This document shows, piece after piece, positions 40,940 to 52,800 of a stretch of 64,000 nucleotides of DNA (positions are counted from its first letter, which is position 1; each line of letters opens with the position of its first letter). The stretch comes from Harmonia axyridis (lineage: Eukaryota; Arthropoda; Insecta; Coleoptera; Coccinellidae). Both the position numbers and the translations under genes were made by a program. The notes under the pieces are model-generated. The model searched no databases. It saw only the letters and a list, made by a program, of their open reading frames with translations, and was not told where the DNA came from. The stretch covers positions 28,932,001-28,996,000 of the forward strand of contig NC_059504.1 of the NCBI RefSeq assembly GCF_914767665.1, in the 5' to 3' direction.

Positions 40940-41080
40940 CTCAACCCCTCTCTCTGGTCCGGTTTTCGATTCCTGCAGGCCCTTCATGCCACGTTCGAAT
41001 TCCTGCAACGCAAAACGGGACACGCAACCCCGTAGGTGCAGTGTGCCGCCAGCAAAATCAATAATTTCAACAAAGGATTT
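40940..41080 (+). promoter_or_regulatory. Paired GC-rich island B in intron 1
   Basis: Partner of 37,697-37,848, with the same ordered blocks in the same orientation about 3.2 kb downstream. The GC-rich character continues to about 41,300. See the partner entry for the shared motifs. Confidence 0.4.
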
Positions 41081-41668
41081 GGACGCATGTTAATGAACGT
41101 GTCATATATGCGGCACCGAATCGAGCTGGTAGAGCAGGAACTCTACGAAATTGACAGAACGACGCCATCTGATGCAAAATCAGCAGGATGCAGGAATACC
41201 ATATTCCTGTCGTTTATGCTGGGCGTTTTTTTTCTCGTTTGAAGTTGGAAATGGTCGGGTCCGGAATTTCGGAGTTAAATCGTTAACGACCAGTTGAAGT
41301 TTCCGAAACGCCATTTATCAACGAGGTAATGGCTGCCGGTGAATATTCGATTTTCTGGAAATTATGGTTGAAGTCTTTAATTAGGCAAAATTGTTGGTTG
41401 TTTGTCATCGATTCGAAGGGATTCCTAGGAGTTTGTAGGTAAAATCATCGGTTGACGTCGAATTGAACCTTCAACTTGCTTTCGAAGTGAATTCTTTATG
41501 ATGAATGATACTCGTATCTCAGGAATATAAAAACTGACACATAGAAAATGCACATAGAAATTCCATGCATAGAAATTCCACAAATTCCAAACTTATCATT
41601 AAACACTTTACTTTTACTTAGAAAGACACACATTTCTCAAGCAATGACATAACCTATGTTTTTTTTTA

Positions 41669-42261
41669 TGAAAACCATAGATAGAAGGAGTATACGTAAT
41701 TTTTGTATGTCCCAAACATGATTAAATTACGTTGTCGGATTGTGATAAATTTTCAAATCCACAATTTTTTCATATCGTTATGAATGTATATTTTATTGAA
41801 TGAAATATATTTATTTGAGTGATTTCCGATTAAATATGCAAATTTCAATATTTGGAATCCGATATTTTTTCTGATTGTTGAATTTATACTAAGCAGAATA
41901 TTAATTATTTTCTATATCTACCTCCTGCAATCCAAGGTTCGGCAACTTTTGCTCTCGTAGTGACCCTAGTGTCATCGCTTGTTCCAGGTCGTTTGGCGGG
42001 CTTGAAGTTTGTTTTCTGAATTACTGATATATTTAGCTATTTATTTTAATATATTTTGAGTTAATATGAAACGGTAATTCACTATGGGGCATAAGAAGTG
42101 TGTTCTTTGTGGAGAAACTCGCGAATGGAGTGAAATATCGTATAACTGAAATGTTTTCATTTTCGCGCGCTTCCTGTCAAATTTGATAGTTCATGTTGGG
42201 GTTGCTTATTGAAAATGGCATATGCTCCCTCTATCCATGTTTATCACTCTGAGAAGAAAAC
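41669..42261 (+). mobile_element. MITE-like element, uninterrupted copy
   Basis: About 593 bp with short inverted ends: AAAACCATAGATAGAAGGAG on the left, and on the right a reverse complement beginning CTCAGAGTGATAAACATGGA. The whole body matches, on the opposite strand, the two halves of the element at 57,825-59,586. Matching blocks include TTTGGAATCCGATA, GCAACTTTTGCTCTC and TTACGTTGTCGGATTGTGAT. No coding capacity. The family is not one I can name. Confidence 0.75.
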
Positions 42262-43737
42262 TATTCACACATATGCCTATCTATACCGATAAATCGAATT
42301 TTTCATTGCTAAAAAAAGAGCAGATTAGGTATGGTATTGATCACTTTCAAACCTGACGGATTATGTAATATTTACAGCGCTTCAGCACACTTGAAGATGT
42401 ATACTACTACCGTTCTCACTTTAGTTCAGATTCATTTTCATTCTGTGCGGAAATCGCTTTATCAGGTCTTTCAATTTTTGGAAGAGACCTTCTTATGGCA
42501 GTTTAATATAAACTAACTGATTTTTTCCAGAAAAACATTATAATACGTATTCATTTTATATCACTTTCAAAATTGAAATGTTTCGCATTAGTATCTCAAT
42601 TATTTCAATGATTAATTCAAGAATTTTTTCATTAACATGGAATTATAAATTTTTCTAAAACGCTGCTTTCAGCTAACTGTCATTTATCGCTTTCTTACTT
42701 GTTGATATTCCATTCTCAATTTTCTGAATCCTCAAATTAAAGAAAAACTGAGAACGAATAGATTTTTTATGAGAAACTCTAAACTGATTGTATGTATTTT
42801 TCCATCAGATTGTTAAAATTCCAAAAATTTTAAAATTCATCATTGAAATAATTGAGATCCGATTGAAAAACTTTTGTAGAACAAAAACTATAAATTCATT
42901 CGGGAAAAATCATTGACTTCATTTTAAACACCCATACGAAGGTTCATCCAAAAAATTTAGAGTATCGATCAAGCGATTTGTGCACAGAAGAATACTTGCT
43001 TTATTCAATTAAATTCGCAAAAATGATTAGATGAAGCACTGTTAACAAACTAAATAACCAATATGCTCATCTTATCCCTTCTCATGAGGAAACTTTGGAA
43101 AATATCAATTCACTTTTGACTGAAAAATGGGTCACCATGTATATGCGATTCTAGGGCCACGCTATCATATATAATATATGGGTCAGAGATGTAACTTTTT
43201 TCCACAACATAGGAAAATATAAAAAAGGAGCAATGCGGTTCTTATCTCACTGATAAGACTATTTTAGGGTTATTTGTACGTTCAACTTCACTATTTTTCC
43301 TAATAGAATTGGGCTCTCCGTTTTTTATCAATTATTGACAAACGTGCATGAAAAAATGACGCAGTTTCTGGTTGGATAAGCTAAAGATGATTCTAGGGAG
43401 ATGAATCATTTTGAATGGTAAAAGTCTGATTCAACATTACCCAAAGCTTGAAAGGAGACCTTCAAGAAGCTTAGAGTTTTGTGTAAAAATAGTGTCATGT
43501 AGAAAGAAGCAAACAAACAACATCAAGCGCCACCTGCATACTTCGTTCAGTGAAAGTGTAAAAATGGATGTTTGTAACACTTCTTGATATTTAACCGTTT
43601 TTTCCATTATTGTTACGAATATATTTTCCTTGAATCATCTACATGACCGAAATGCTGAACATTGCAATATCATTTTAAATTGTTATGATAATGGATAATT
43701 ATTTCTCTTTAACTTTCAATATATATTTCTGTTACAG

Positions 43738-43887
43738 CTCATAATACTTTCCATTCCGGTGTTGAGATGGAAACTCAGCAGCAACAGTTTTGCCTGAAAT
43801 GGAATAGCTTCGGGACGAATCTTGCCACTTCTTTCAGTAATCTCTTCAAATCGGAGAATTTAGCTGATGTGACGTTATTCTGTGATG
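43738..43887 (+). CDS. chinmo: chinmo exon 2, start codon and first half of BTB
   Basis: Follows TTTCTGTTACAG and ends before GTGAGT at 43,888. Bases 43,738-43,766 are 5' UTR; the ATG is at 43,767 with G at -3 and +4. The exon encodes 40 codons plus one base, opening METQQQQFCLKWNSFGTNLA. This is the typical start of insect BTB/zinc-finger (tramtrack-group) proteins and very close to Drosophila Chinmo. The split codon joins exon 3 in frame, giving CDGVTFRAHKL. Confidence 0.92.
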
Positions 43888-46800
43888 GTGAGTAACAGTT
43901 ATTTTATCACTTCTACTAATTTTTCTGAGCCCACTAAGTCTATACGCAAACATGAAAATTTCACCAACTTGAAAGTAGATGAAATAAGTGATCAATTAAT
44001 TGAACTTGAATATCACTTTTCAAACAATGAATGAAACTTGAAGCTAAAATTATTTTGCAGAATAAATAAAATATCACGGTTTTACTATTATATATTCGAA
44101 GTTTATGGTAAAAACCTAAGCATATAAAGTCAACACACAATAAGCACGAGCTTGGCGTGTTGATTTGCGATGTGAAATATACTTAACACTTATAGGATAG
44201 ATAGGACGAAAGACCTATCTTGTTCAAAGATGACAAGGAAAATTAATGTATTAACATATGTAATCTAGTTCCAGGAACTTTTTGGATTAAATTAAAATTT
44301 TAATTCTATTTACCCACTTCAAGAGGAATTACTTGCGTTTTTTTTTCAACACCTTCATAAGTACAGACTCTTTAGCTCTCATATACACATATACGGATCC
44401 TTCTGAAAATGTTCACTATACGGAATGTGAGTATTCGAAATGTGTTTCTGGTAAAACATGGTAATTACAAAAAAAATTACACTTGAAAATATCTAGACAT
44501 TCTACTGCTTTTCATTAGAAACCATAAGCCTATGAAGCTGTCAAAATTTGAAATAGATACGCTATTTAGGAATGCATCCAGTTTTCCACATCGAAAATTG
44601 ATTTCAATTGAGATTTTTGTTACTTATCTCCCTATTATAATCAGAAAAAGAGGTAAATAGGAATAAGAAAGAACAAATAGCAAATATATTTCCGTAATAA
44701 AATTGCAGGACAGTTTTCAGCAGCTATAGATGCAAATGCATTATTCTTATCTATATCGAATAATTATAAACATACCTCACAAAGGTAAAACCTGCGGTTA
44801 GCTTTATAAAAATTAATTTGAATTATATCTTCACCCTTTATTATGTATTCTCAATATTCCCATTTTCCCTCAAATATAGATGAAACACGAAAACAAAGTT
44901 AAATATCTGAAACACATAACAGCCGATAAGGAAAGTAGGTACACTCTTAAAAATGGTTGTACAATTTAAGAACAATTGACATCCTAATATACGCGAATTT
45001 TTACTGGAATTGATTGCGAAGTAATTCTATCAATTGTTTCATTGCAACACTTGTTGCCATTTTTAATTTACACAATATGCATGCAGTTTTATGGACAATT
45101 GTAGAGGAATATCATATGAATAAATTTTGTGAACTTCTACTTCTGCTTTGGCGAGGCCAATTTTAAAGGTGCTCCTCTTTCAGAGGATCGCAGTTATTCA
45201 TCCAGAGATCACTAATGGAATCATAGGTTTGGCATTCAGTGATCCCTGTTAAATACACCTACCATCTCCATAGCGGAGCGTGGTTGGTTTCAACCAAACC
45301 AAAAAAAATATCATATGCTGCATTTTTATTATTACTTTCCTAATCTATATATACATGGCTATTTACAATTAAATTTTACAATTAATATTCATGAAACATT
45401 TGTATACTATATTAAACTCGTAAGCGCTCCTCCCACCGAAAATCGAACGATTTTGGACCGATTTTGCGGTCGAGTGTTCTCGGCTCTGGGAGAGATACGA
45501 GAAAAACTAAAAGTACGGAAAGAAAGAGAAAATGTCGAATTAACTCCCGCGGATATTCCCGTTTCCCGATTTTTCGGGATTACCTGGGAATGAACGGATA
45601 AACTTTGGGAAATTTCCCGACGAATTTCCAGATTCACGTCGACGTGAACAACCAATAGGAAAATACTACGATGTCCTTGGGTAGCAACGGGCCTAGCAAC
45701 GTCCGCGGCAATTGACGTTTCTAGAATATTTAGGTTTTATATTATTTTTACTGTGTCCATTAGAGGGCTCTTGATGAATAGAACTATTTGAAATATGAAT
45801 AACTGTATAATAAAATCAAGGATCAATCTAATAATCTATTCAAAATATTCTGACGTTTTAACCAATTCTGTGCTCATTCATGAAATCGTCGAAATACAGA
45901 ATGAAAATGGGAAACGTCAGATGATATTTTAATGGAAATGTTGAAATTTGGACGAATCGAGAGGAAATATGCAAGAAAAGATGAATCAGATGCGATTTAT
46001 ATCCCTTTTTCCATGTATATTTTATGATATTTTCAATCGGAATCGTTTTGTGTCAGTGGAAAGCTTGGTTTGCCAGAAGCCTCTACAGGAGTCATTTGGT
46101 TATTTGAAAAGTTTTTAACGAGAAATTTGAGGAAATAATAGACTACACCTGTATGTATCGCCCTTTTATGATGGTATTTTTGCGTTTTGTTGATATTTTC
46201 ATGGAAATTGGTCAAATCTTGAAGCATTCCGTTTCATGTGAATTGTTAAGGTAAATATATCATTTTGGAAAGATATCAGCATTTGAGGCGAAAAAAACTG
46301 GTAGGTAGAGATATTTTAATTCGATTTCCCTTATATTTAACGATTTTTCAAACGAAATTCATGAAAATTCATCAATTTATAGAATCTCTGTCACCAGTTA
46401 TTTTGACATTATTCCTATAAGGAGCACAAATGCACATAATTATGCAAAGGCATTGTGGCCGGGTCGTTAGGGATGCGGTCGTACAATCTGAGGTCTCTTT
46501 TGGGATGCGAGTTCAAATCTTGCAGCAGGTGATAATTTTTTTTTTCTTAATTTTTCGCCAGTTATTAATTTTTATATTATTTGGCGGTGAATGCTTCGGA
46601 TTATTGAAATGGATCAATTTTTTGTTTAGTCTATTGTGTGAATGATTTCGTAGTATACACATATAATTATGTTTTTCCGATTTTCAAAGTACATATAAGA
46701 ATAACGATTATACATTGTTTTTTTTCAAGTTGCCTATTGGAGGTTTTTCGATAAATTGACCATATTATACAGGGTGTACAATTTTCGAGCGCCAATTATG

Positions 46801-49800
46801 CTTTTCTGTAAAATTGAAAACTTATGAAATCTGAAAATTGAAATTTCAAGTTAGATTTCTCTCACATAATTTGCGAAGATATACGTGCGATGAATAACGT
46901 TTATACAGAGTGTACAATTTCCGAAATGTCTCTGGAGAACTGAAAACTTTTCTTATAGTTGTCATGTTAGCTCTATAGGTTATCATTCAATTGCATAATT
47001 CTTGAAGGTATACAGGTGGGGATTGACGATTATATACAGGGTGTACAATTTTCAAGCGCCAATTATACATTTCTGGAAAATCGAGACCTTATGAAATCTG
47101 GAAATTGGAATAAGAGCTTTAGATTTGTTTTCTCTTGCATAATTTGCGAAGATATACGTGCGATGAATATTTTTTATACAGTGCGATATCGATTTTACAG
47201 GAGATATGGAAGTATTTATGAATGAATTAAAATATGGATCTATGGGCTATATTGATCAACCTAAAAGGTAGATCTATGGGCTATGATGATCTACCTACAA
47301 GGTAGATCTATGGACAACATAGATCTGTGGGCAACATTGATCTACCTACAAGGTAGATCTATGGACAACATTGATCTACCTATTAGGTAGATCTACAGGA
47401 TATATTGATCTACCTACAAGGTAGATCTATGGGCGTACTAGTTCAAATTATAATTTTAATTAGTACCTAATCTGTGATCATATCTAATGAAAAAAATGTT
47501 TCATTTATTTTCAATTATTTACATAGATGTGAGTGATGTAACGATTCTTTAGAGGTATTTTAAAGCAAAACACACATATACGTCTCAGGTAGTGTTGACT
47601 TTAACGTAGAAAGGTTAGGTTTATATCCCAAGCGGTTCCAATTTTCCGAGAGATGCGTAGTCCACGACGCCATCTCTTTGGAAGGTGAACAGTTTTTCAT
47701 ACAAATTTAGTGCAACATAGGTAAAATTTTGAAATCAGACCTCAGATTGAATCGAAAGATCTTATTATATAAATTGCTTGTTCACGATCATGAAATAAAT
47801 AGTCCCAAACCAGTTGGAAAATATTGAGAGTAAATGCAATTATGTGAATATGTAAACATAGGCTTCTGCAAAATTTGCGGTCTGTCCAAACAAGCCTAAA
47901 ATTGAACGATTTCTGATTTTTTTCAACCATTGGTGATATCATTTTTGAAAGAAATTTTGAAATTAAAATGAAATATTTATTATCATACATTGCAATATTC
48001 AATGCAATTGGTTGTGAAAAACTTGAACAATTTTTCATTGAAGGAGATAAAAATCAGCAGATTCACTATTATGATAACAGTCAATATACCGGATGCCCCA
48101 AGTTATCGCATACAGGCAATATCTAGCTTATTTGACAAGATAATAAAAAAAATTGCTTTGTATAACATCAAAGTTCCTTTCCAATTATGAATAAAAAAGG
48201 TTCTTTCATTTGACAGCCTTGTGGTAGCTACGCCTCACTTTTCATTTTCCAATGGCACCCCCTGTACATTGTCAGTGGAAATTGCGTGTCATTCTATTAG
48301 GAATATAACGATAGCACATACTTGGTATTTTTTTTATTAATAACAACAAAAACATCAACATTATTGTGTGAAGTATAAATTGCAATCAAAATACCTACTA
48401 TGCAATTCAAAAACGAAGAAACATTTAAAGCAAGTTTTTTGTTATAAAAAACATCGGTTTTTTAAAACAAACAATTTATCTTCTTCTCATATGTGAAGTT
48501 TGTACAAACATGGGTGGAGGCATTTCATTTTTATAAGGATCATTAAAGTAAATAACCTAAAAGAAGTCACAAAATATTAATGTTTTTGTTATTATCACGG
48601 AAAAAATACCAAGTACGTGCTATCGTTGTATTCCAAATAGAGTGACACGCAATTTTCACTGACAATATACAGGGAAAGCGATTTGAAAATAAAAAGGGTA
48701 GCTATCACCTCTTTTATATATCATTGGAAATGTACTTTGATGTTATTCAAAGCGATTTTTTTTTAATTTTTTATTATCTTGTCAAATGAGCTAGATATTG
48801 CCCGTATACGATAACTTGGGACGCCCGTTATGTGCTCTGTTATCCATAACCCGAATATATTTATGAAATTACAGCAGAAAATTTTCAATCAGTTATTTTT
48901 GGTTAGAAATCTAATAATCACTTATGTATAAATGACTCCGTTTTCCGATTTGGCAATGCATGATAGAAAATAAACTTGAACATCATTCGAGGTACCTCGA
49001 TCTGAAGAACGATTACAAACCACAAGGAGAAACCGCCAGTTAGCATTCTCAGATAGCACGAAAGTTCATTCGAAGAAAAGGTGCAACGTGCCATAGAAAC
49101 TCGGCCGATGCCATAATAGTTGTAATACGAACGTGGAGTACAGTTAGAGCAGCGATGCAAGAAGAAATGCACCGCAACAACACTGACATCGAGTGGCGGC
49201 AGGAGAATAGCAATTTAGTAACTGTATCTAGCCTAATAACAATTATTTTTAATGAGGCATATTCGGACTTCAATCCCATCCGGATATGTCTAATGCTGTT
49301 CCAAGGATGAGACGGATTCCAATCTTTCCCAATAGCAATTCCGTCTATTCGCTGTGACTATGGTATTTCTGCGCCTCCATTAGTCGAATATGGCGGATAG
49401 GATGTTTGTTTTCACACCTATTCGTTCCTTTATGCTCGCCTCTAGTTGTTGGCCTGAAAACAATAGGATTTTTTTCAAGCCTTCTGTTGCTTCTTCGAGT
49501 GAATATCTTCCCAGAGTGCTAGTATTTTCAATTCCATTCTATTCTCTCTACGTTTTGGTTTGATTCGAGGTTTGATTACCAATATTAATTCCCTTTTTTA
49601 TTCGAATTCTAAACTTTTGTCTTTTCACTTTTATGTCGATAAAAGAAAATTAGGCGCTATTGTACTGAAATTTATTGATGAAAATGCGTCGAAAACATAT
49701 TTTAATCATTGGTGTAAGTAGGTATTAGCATTTTATTTCGGAAATAGGCTATTTCGAACTTGTTCGAAATGTTGAATTGTGGTGAATGAATTTGAATTGA

Positions 49801-52800
49801 ATTGAAAATAATCGAATAATGAAACAAAGTAATTTTCACGAATCTTTCAATGTTTACGGCAATCGTTTCGTCAACACTGTGGCTTCATCAGGTTATATTT
49901 CGACTTCTATTATTTCATCTATAATTAATTTTCATCAAATAAGGACCGAATCCATTAAATAAAAATAAATGATACATTTTACCGCAATACTGTTACGATA
50001 ATTAGAAGTTGATTATGTGAAAGCAAATAAGAATCTTTCGGCCACATTTCTGAAGAAAAAACTAAGTTTAGGAAGGTGTAATTTCAAAACCAAATACCAA
50101 AAAACCTTTGCTGAAAATCGATTCAAAGAGAAGGGTTTTTTCAATAAGAGGCTTCATTCTGACTAGAAATAGCTTTTTGGGCCTCTGTCGCTTTTGAAAG
50201 TTTCATCTTTTGGCACTCGCTTCCACAACGCATTGAAATTATCAAAATATACGCTATAAAAATAGTAAAAATTTTGCAGTCACAGTTCACGAAACTAAAG
50301 CACTTTCAGGTCGTTGTGAAGCACATTCGCGGCCGGCAATAGTGCAGCTGTTGATAAAATTTGAGCTTTTGGGGCAAGTTCGGCGACAAGTTACTGATGT
50401 GAAAATTCGAAACCGTGTGTGTCGCCAAGAACAACTGAAAATATTGCTTCTGTAGCTCTTATCGGAAGATGAGGCTGGTGCAACTGTTACGGTGAATGGA
50501 TTGCGCTACTGGGCTCAGGATTGAAATATTTTGATGTGTGCGACGTTTATTTTCAACAAGACTGCGATACGTGCTATACAAGTAACGCAATAATCGCAAT
50601 TCTATGAGAAAAGTTTCCTGGTCATGGTATTTCTCGAGATTGGCCACTCTTGTGATTGAACTTCAGTTTTTGTCTTTGCCACAGGAAAGATAAGGTCTAT
50701 ACCGAAGCTTCACAATTATTCACGGCTTGGCTTGATTTTCAAGCTACTTGGCTTGAGCTTTACTTGATTTCAAGTCAAGTAATAGTTTTCCAAAGTCAAG
50801 TCAAGTTAAGTATTTATTAAGTATTATTATCAAGTACTTGAATCATATCAAGCTATTTGATTTTTAGCAGTTTTATTGCGTAGTGTCATATCAATAAAAA
50901 AATGATGAAGTAAGAAGGAACCTTGCAAAAAACACTTTTATTTATTGAACTTATTGTATAAAAGAAGCGAAAATATCAACTTTTTTGAAATAGAAACATA
51001 AATTTAAATGACAAATAATAATAAAATAAAGTTTCTCAATATTGACGAACCTTCAAATTTTGTTTGATTTCATAATTTTCCATCCAGGATCTGAGACACA
51101 CAAGGCATCTTATAGATTTGTCGCCTAACCTTTTGCGGGTTTTTGTAACTGTAAGAGCAGCTCTGGAAAATTGTCTTTCAACATAAGCTGAAGATGCTGG
51201 CGATGATAAAAATCCTTGGCCAAGTTTGGAAAGATATTTCTGAAACAACCAAAATCTACCAATAGATTTCATAGAAATATGAGAAAACTACTAATAAATT
51301 CACACTGCCGAATGCTTCAGTCTCTCGGCGCTCGAGGATTCCCCTTATTTAGTTTAAGCGCGCACGAGATTGCAGAAATATATGCCGTGCGACGCGTGCA
51401 TATCTAGCTCAAGTAATATCAATTAGTTTGATATCAAGTCAAGCAATAAATGTCTAAAATCAAGTCAAGTATGTAATTTTTCACGAGCTTGATTTTCAAG
51501 TCATCAAAACAGTTCATCAAGTACATCAAGCCAGGTAGCTTGACATTTTAACCAACTTGTTGAAATGTTAAAATTAAAAAAGCTACCTGGCTTGATGAAC
51601 CCCTATTCACAATTGATTCAAGATCTAAAGAATATGATCTCATAAAATCCCATTTTGAAGTGTTGAGTATAACATTGAAGGAAAAGTCTATAAAACACTT
51701 CTGTTGTTGGAACCTTGTATATTAAACCATCCGGTTACATGTTTCGGCGTATTCGCCATTATCAAACCAAAGATTCTGAATTATTCTCTTAGGTACAATA
51801 TATGAAGTTTAATTTTCTAAAGAATATGGTTTGAAAACTTATTCTTGGCGGCCATTTGGCTGATATTATTTATCGTCGTTAATTGCATACCTTCCTCTTT
51901 ACAATGAAATAAGCATCCATTGATTTCTTTTGAAATATACTCGTTTTTTTTTTCAATATCAAATGGAAATCATTTATTGGAAGACCCTTCAAAACCATGA
52001 ATGTCTTCTAATGATTCTAATGTTCACTGCATTGGAACTGACATGGGATATTTTTGTATAATGGTCAGGGATTTGACAAATTTCTTGAAATAAATCGAAA
52101 ATGATTCATTTTGTGGCGTTTTCATTTATTTTTGGACTTGAAACTAAAAACTGGTTTACACGCCCAAGCCACTTACGCAAATGAAATGAAATGTGAACTT
52201 GAGCATGAATATAGATGAAAATGATTTAAATAAGAGTTGCAGAAAAGATTTGTTTCCTGATAACAATTAAATTGTTTGTTTACGCAATTATCCTAAACGA
52301 TTCTCTGAACTATAGATGAAAGCCCATTTTTGCAATAAACTCGAAGCTTCCAATAAGATCGGGGAATATTGGACGTAAACATCACCGCATACTCAAAATT
52401 GGAGATGAGACCCTAATATCGTTCAGACGCCCCTGCGAACGCAAAAACCCTCAGCTGATTTTCTGTTCAGGACATACTTTAGACCTGGTTCACACAAACA
52501 GAATCTTCAATTTGTCATACACTAACTGGCTTGCGCAAACCAGTTCGCTTGAAACGCTTGAGTGTGTAGAGTAAACCAACTTTTAAAATGAAAAGAGGCA
52601 ATTTCGATTTTTTTTAAATATTCCAATGGTTCATCATTAGGAAGAGTTTTTAATTTTATTCCACAACATTTGTCAATGAATTATATAAGACCGTATATAA
52701 AATATTATTCTTGTTCCTTGAAGTGGAGGTCTTGTTGACCATTAAAGCATATTCAATGACACCTGACGAATGTTTAATGAATATAGTAACGTGGTTGTTC

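Larger units (their letters stand above)
28461..43737 (+). other. chinmo: Probable intron 1 of chinmo (about 15.3 kb)
   Basis: Bounded by GTAAGT at 28,461 and a TTTCTGTTACAG acceptor ending at 43,737. It contains no recognisable coding exon. Named contents are the GC-rich patch at about 33,780-34,330, the paired islands at 37,697-37,848 and 40,940-41,080, and the two inverted-repeat elements at 38,355-39,015 and 41,669-42,261. GC content stays raised until about 28,710, just inside the intron. The 5' limit depends on the inferred first exon. Confidence 0.5.
50260..51950 (+). mobile_element. DD41D-type transposase relic with nested insertions (copy 3)
   Basis: Collinear with the copy at 1225-1900. 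Its 5' part is at 50,275-50,708 and its 3' part at 51,614-51,950 (GGCGGCCATTTGGCTGATATTAT, then ACAATGAAATAAGCATCCATTG). It retains a GATVTVNGLRYWA-like block absent from copies 1 and 4, so its internal deletion is different. It is split by the hAT element at 50,717-51,605 and again by the insertion at 51,637-51,815. Stops and shifts make it dead. Confidence 0.75.

Noticed and set aside
45315..45655. Overlapping open frames on both strands in the intron 2 CpG patch
   Set aside because: Frames open on both strands of a CG-rich patch, with no domain in either. This is a composition effect.
47236..47435. Regularly spaced palindromes resembling a CRISPR array
   Set aside because: The spacers are repeats of each other rather than unique sequences, and the gene context is eukaryotic. 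It is a minisatellite.
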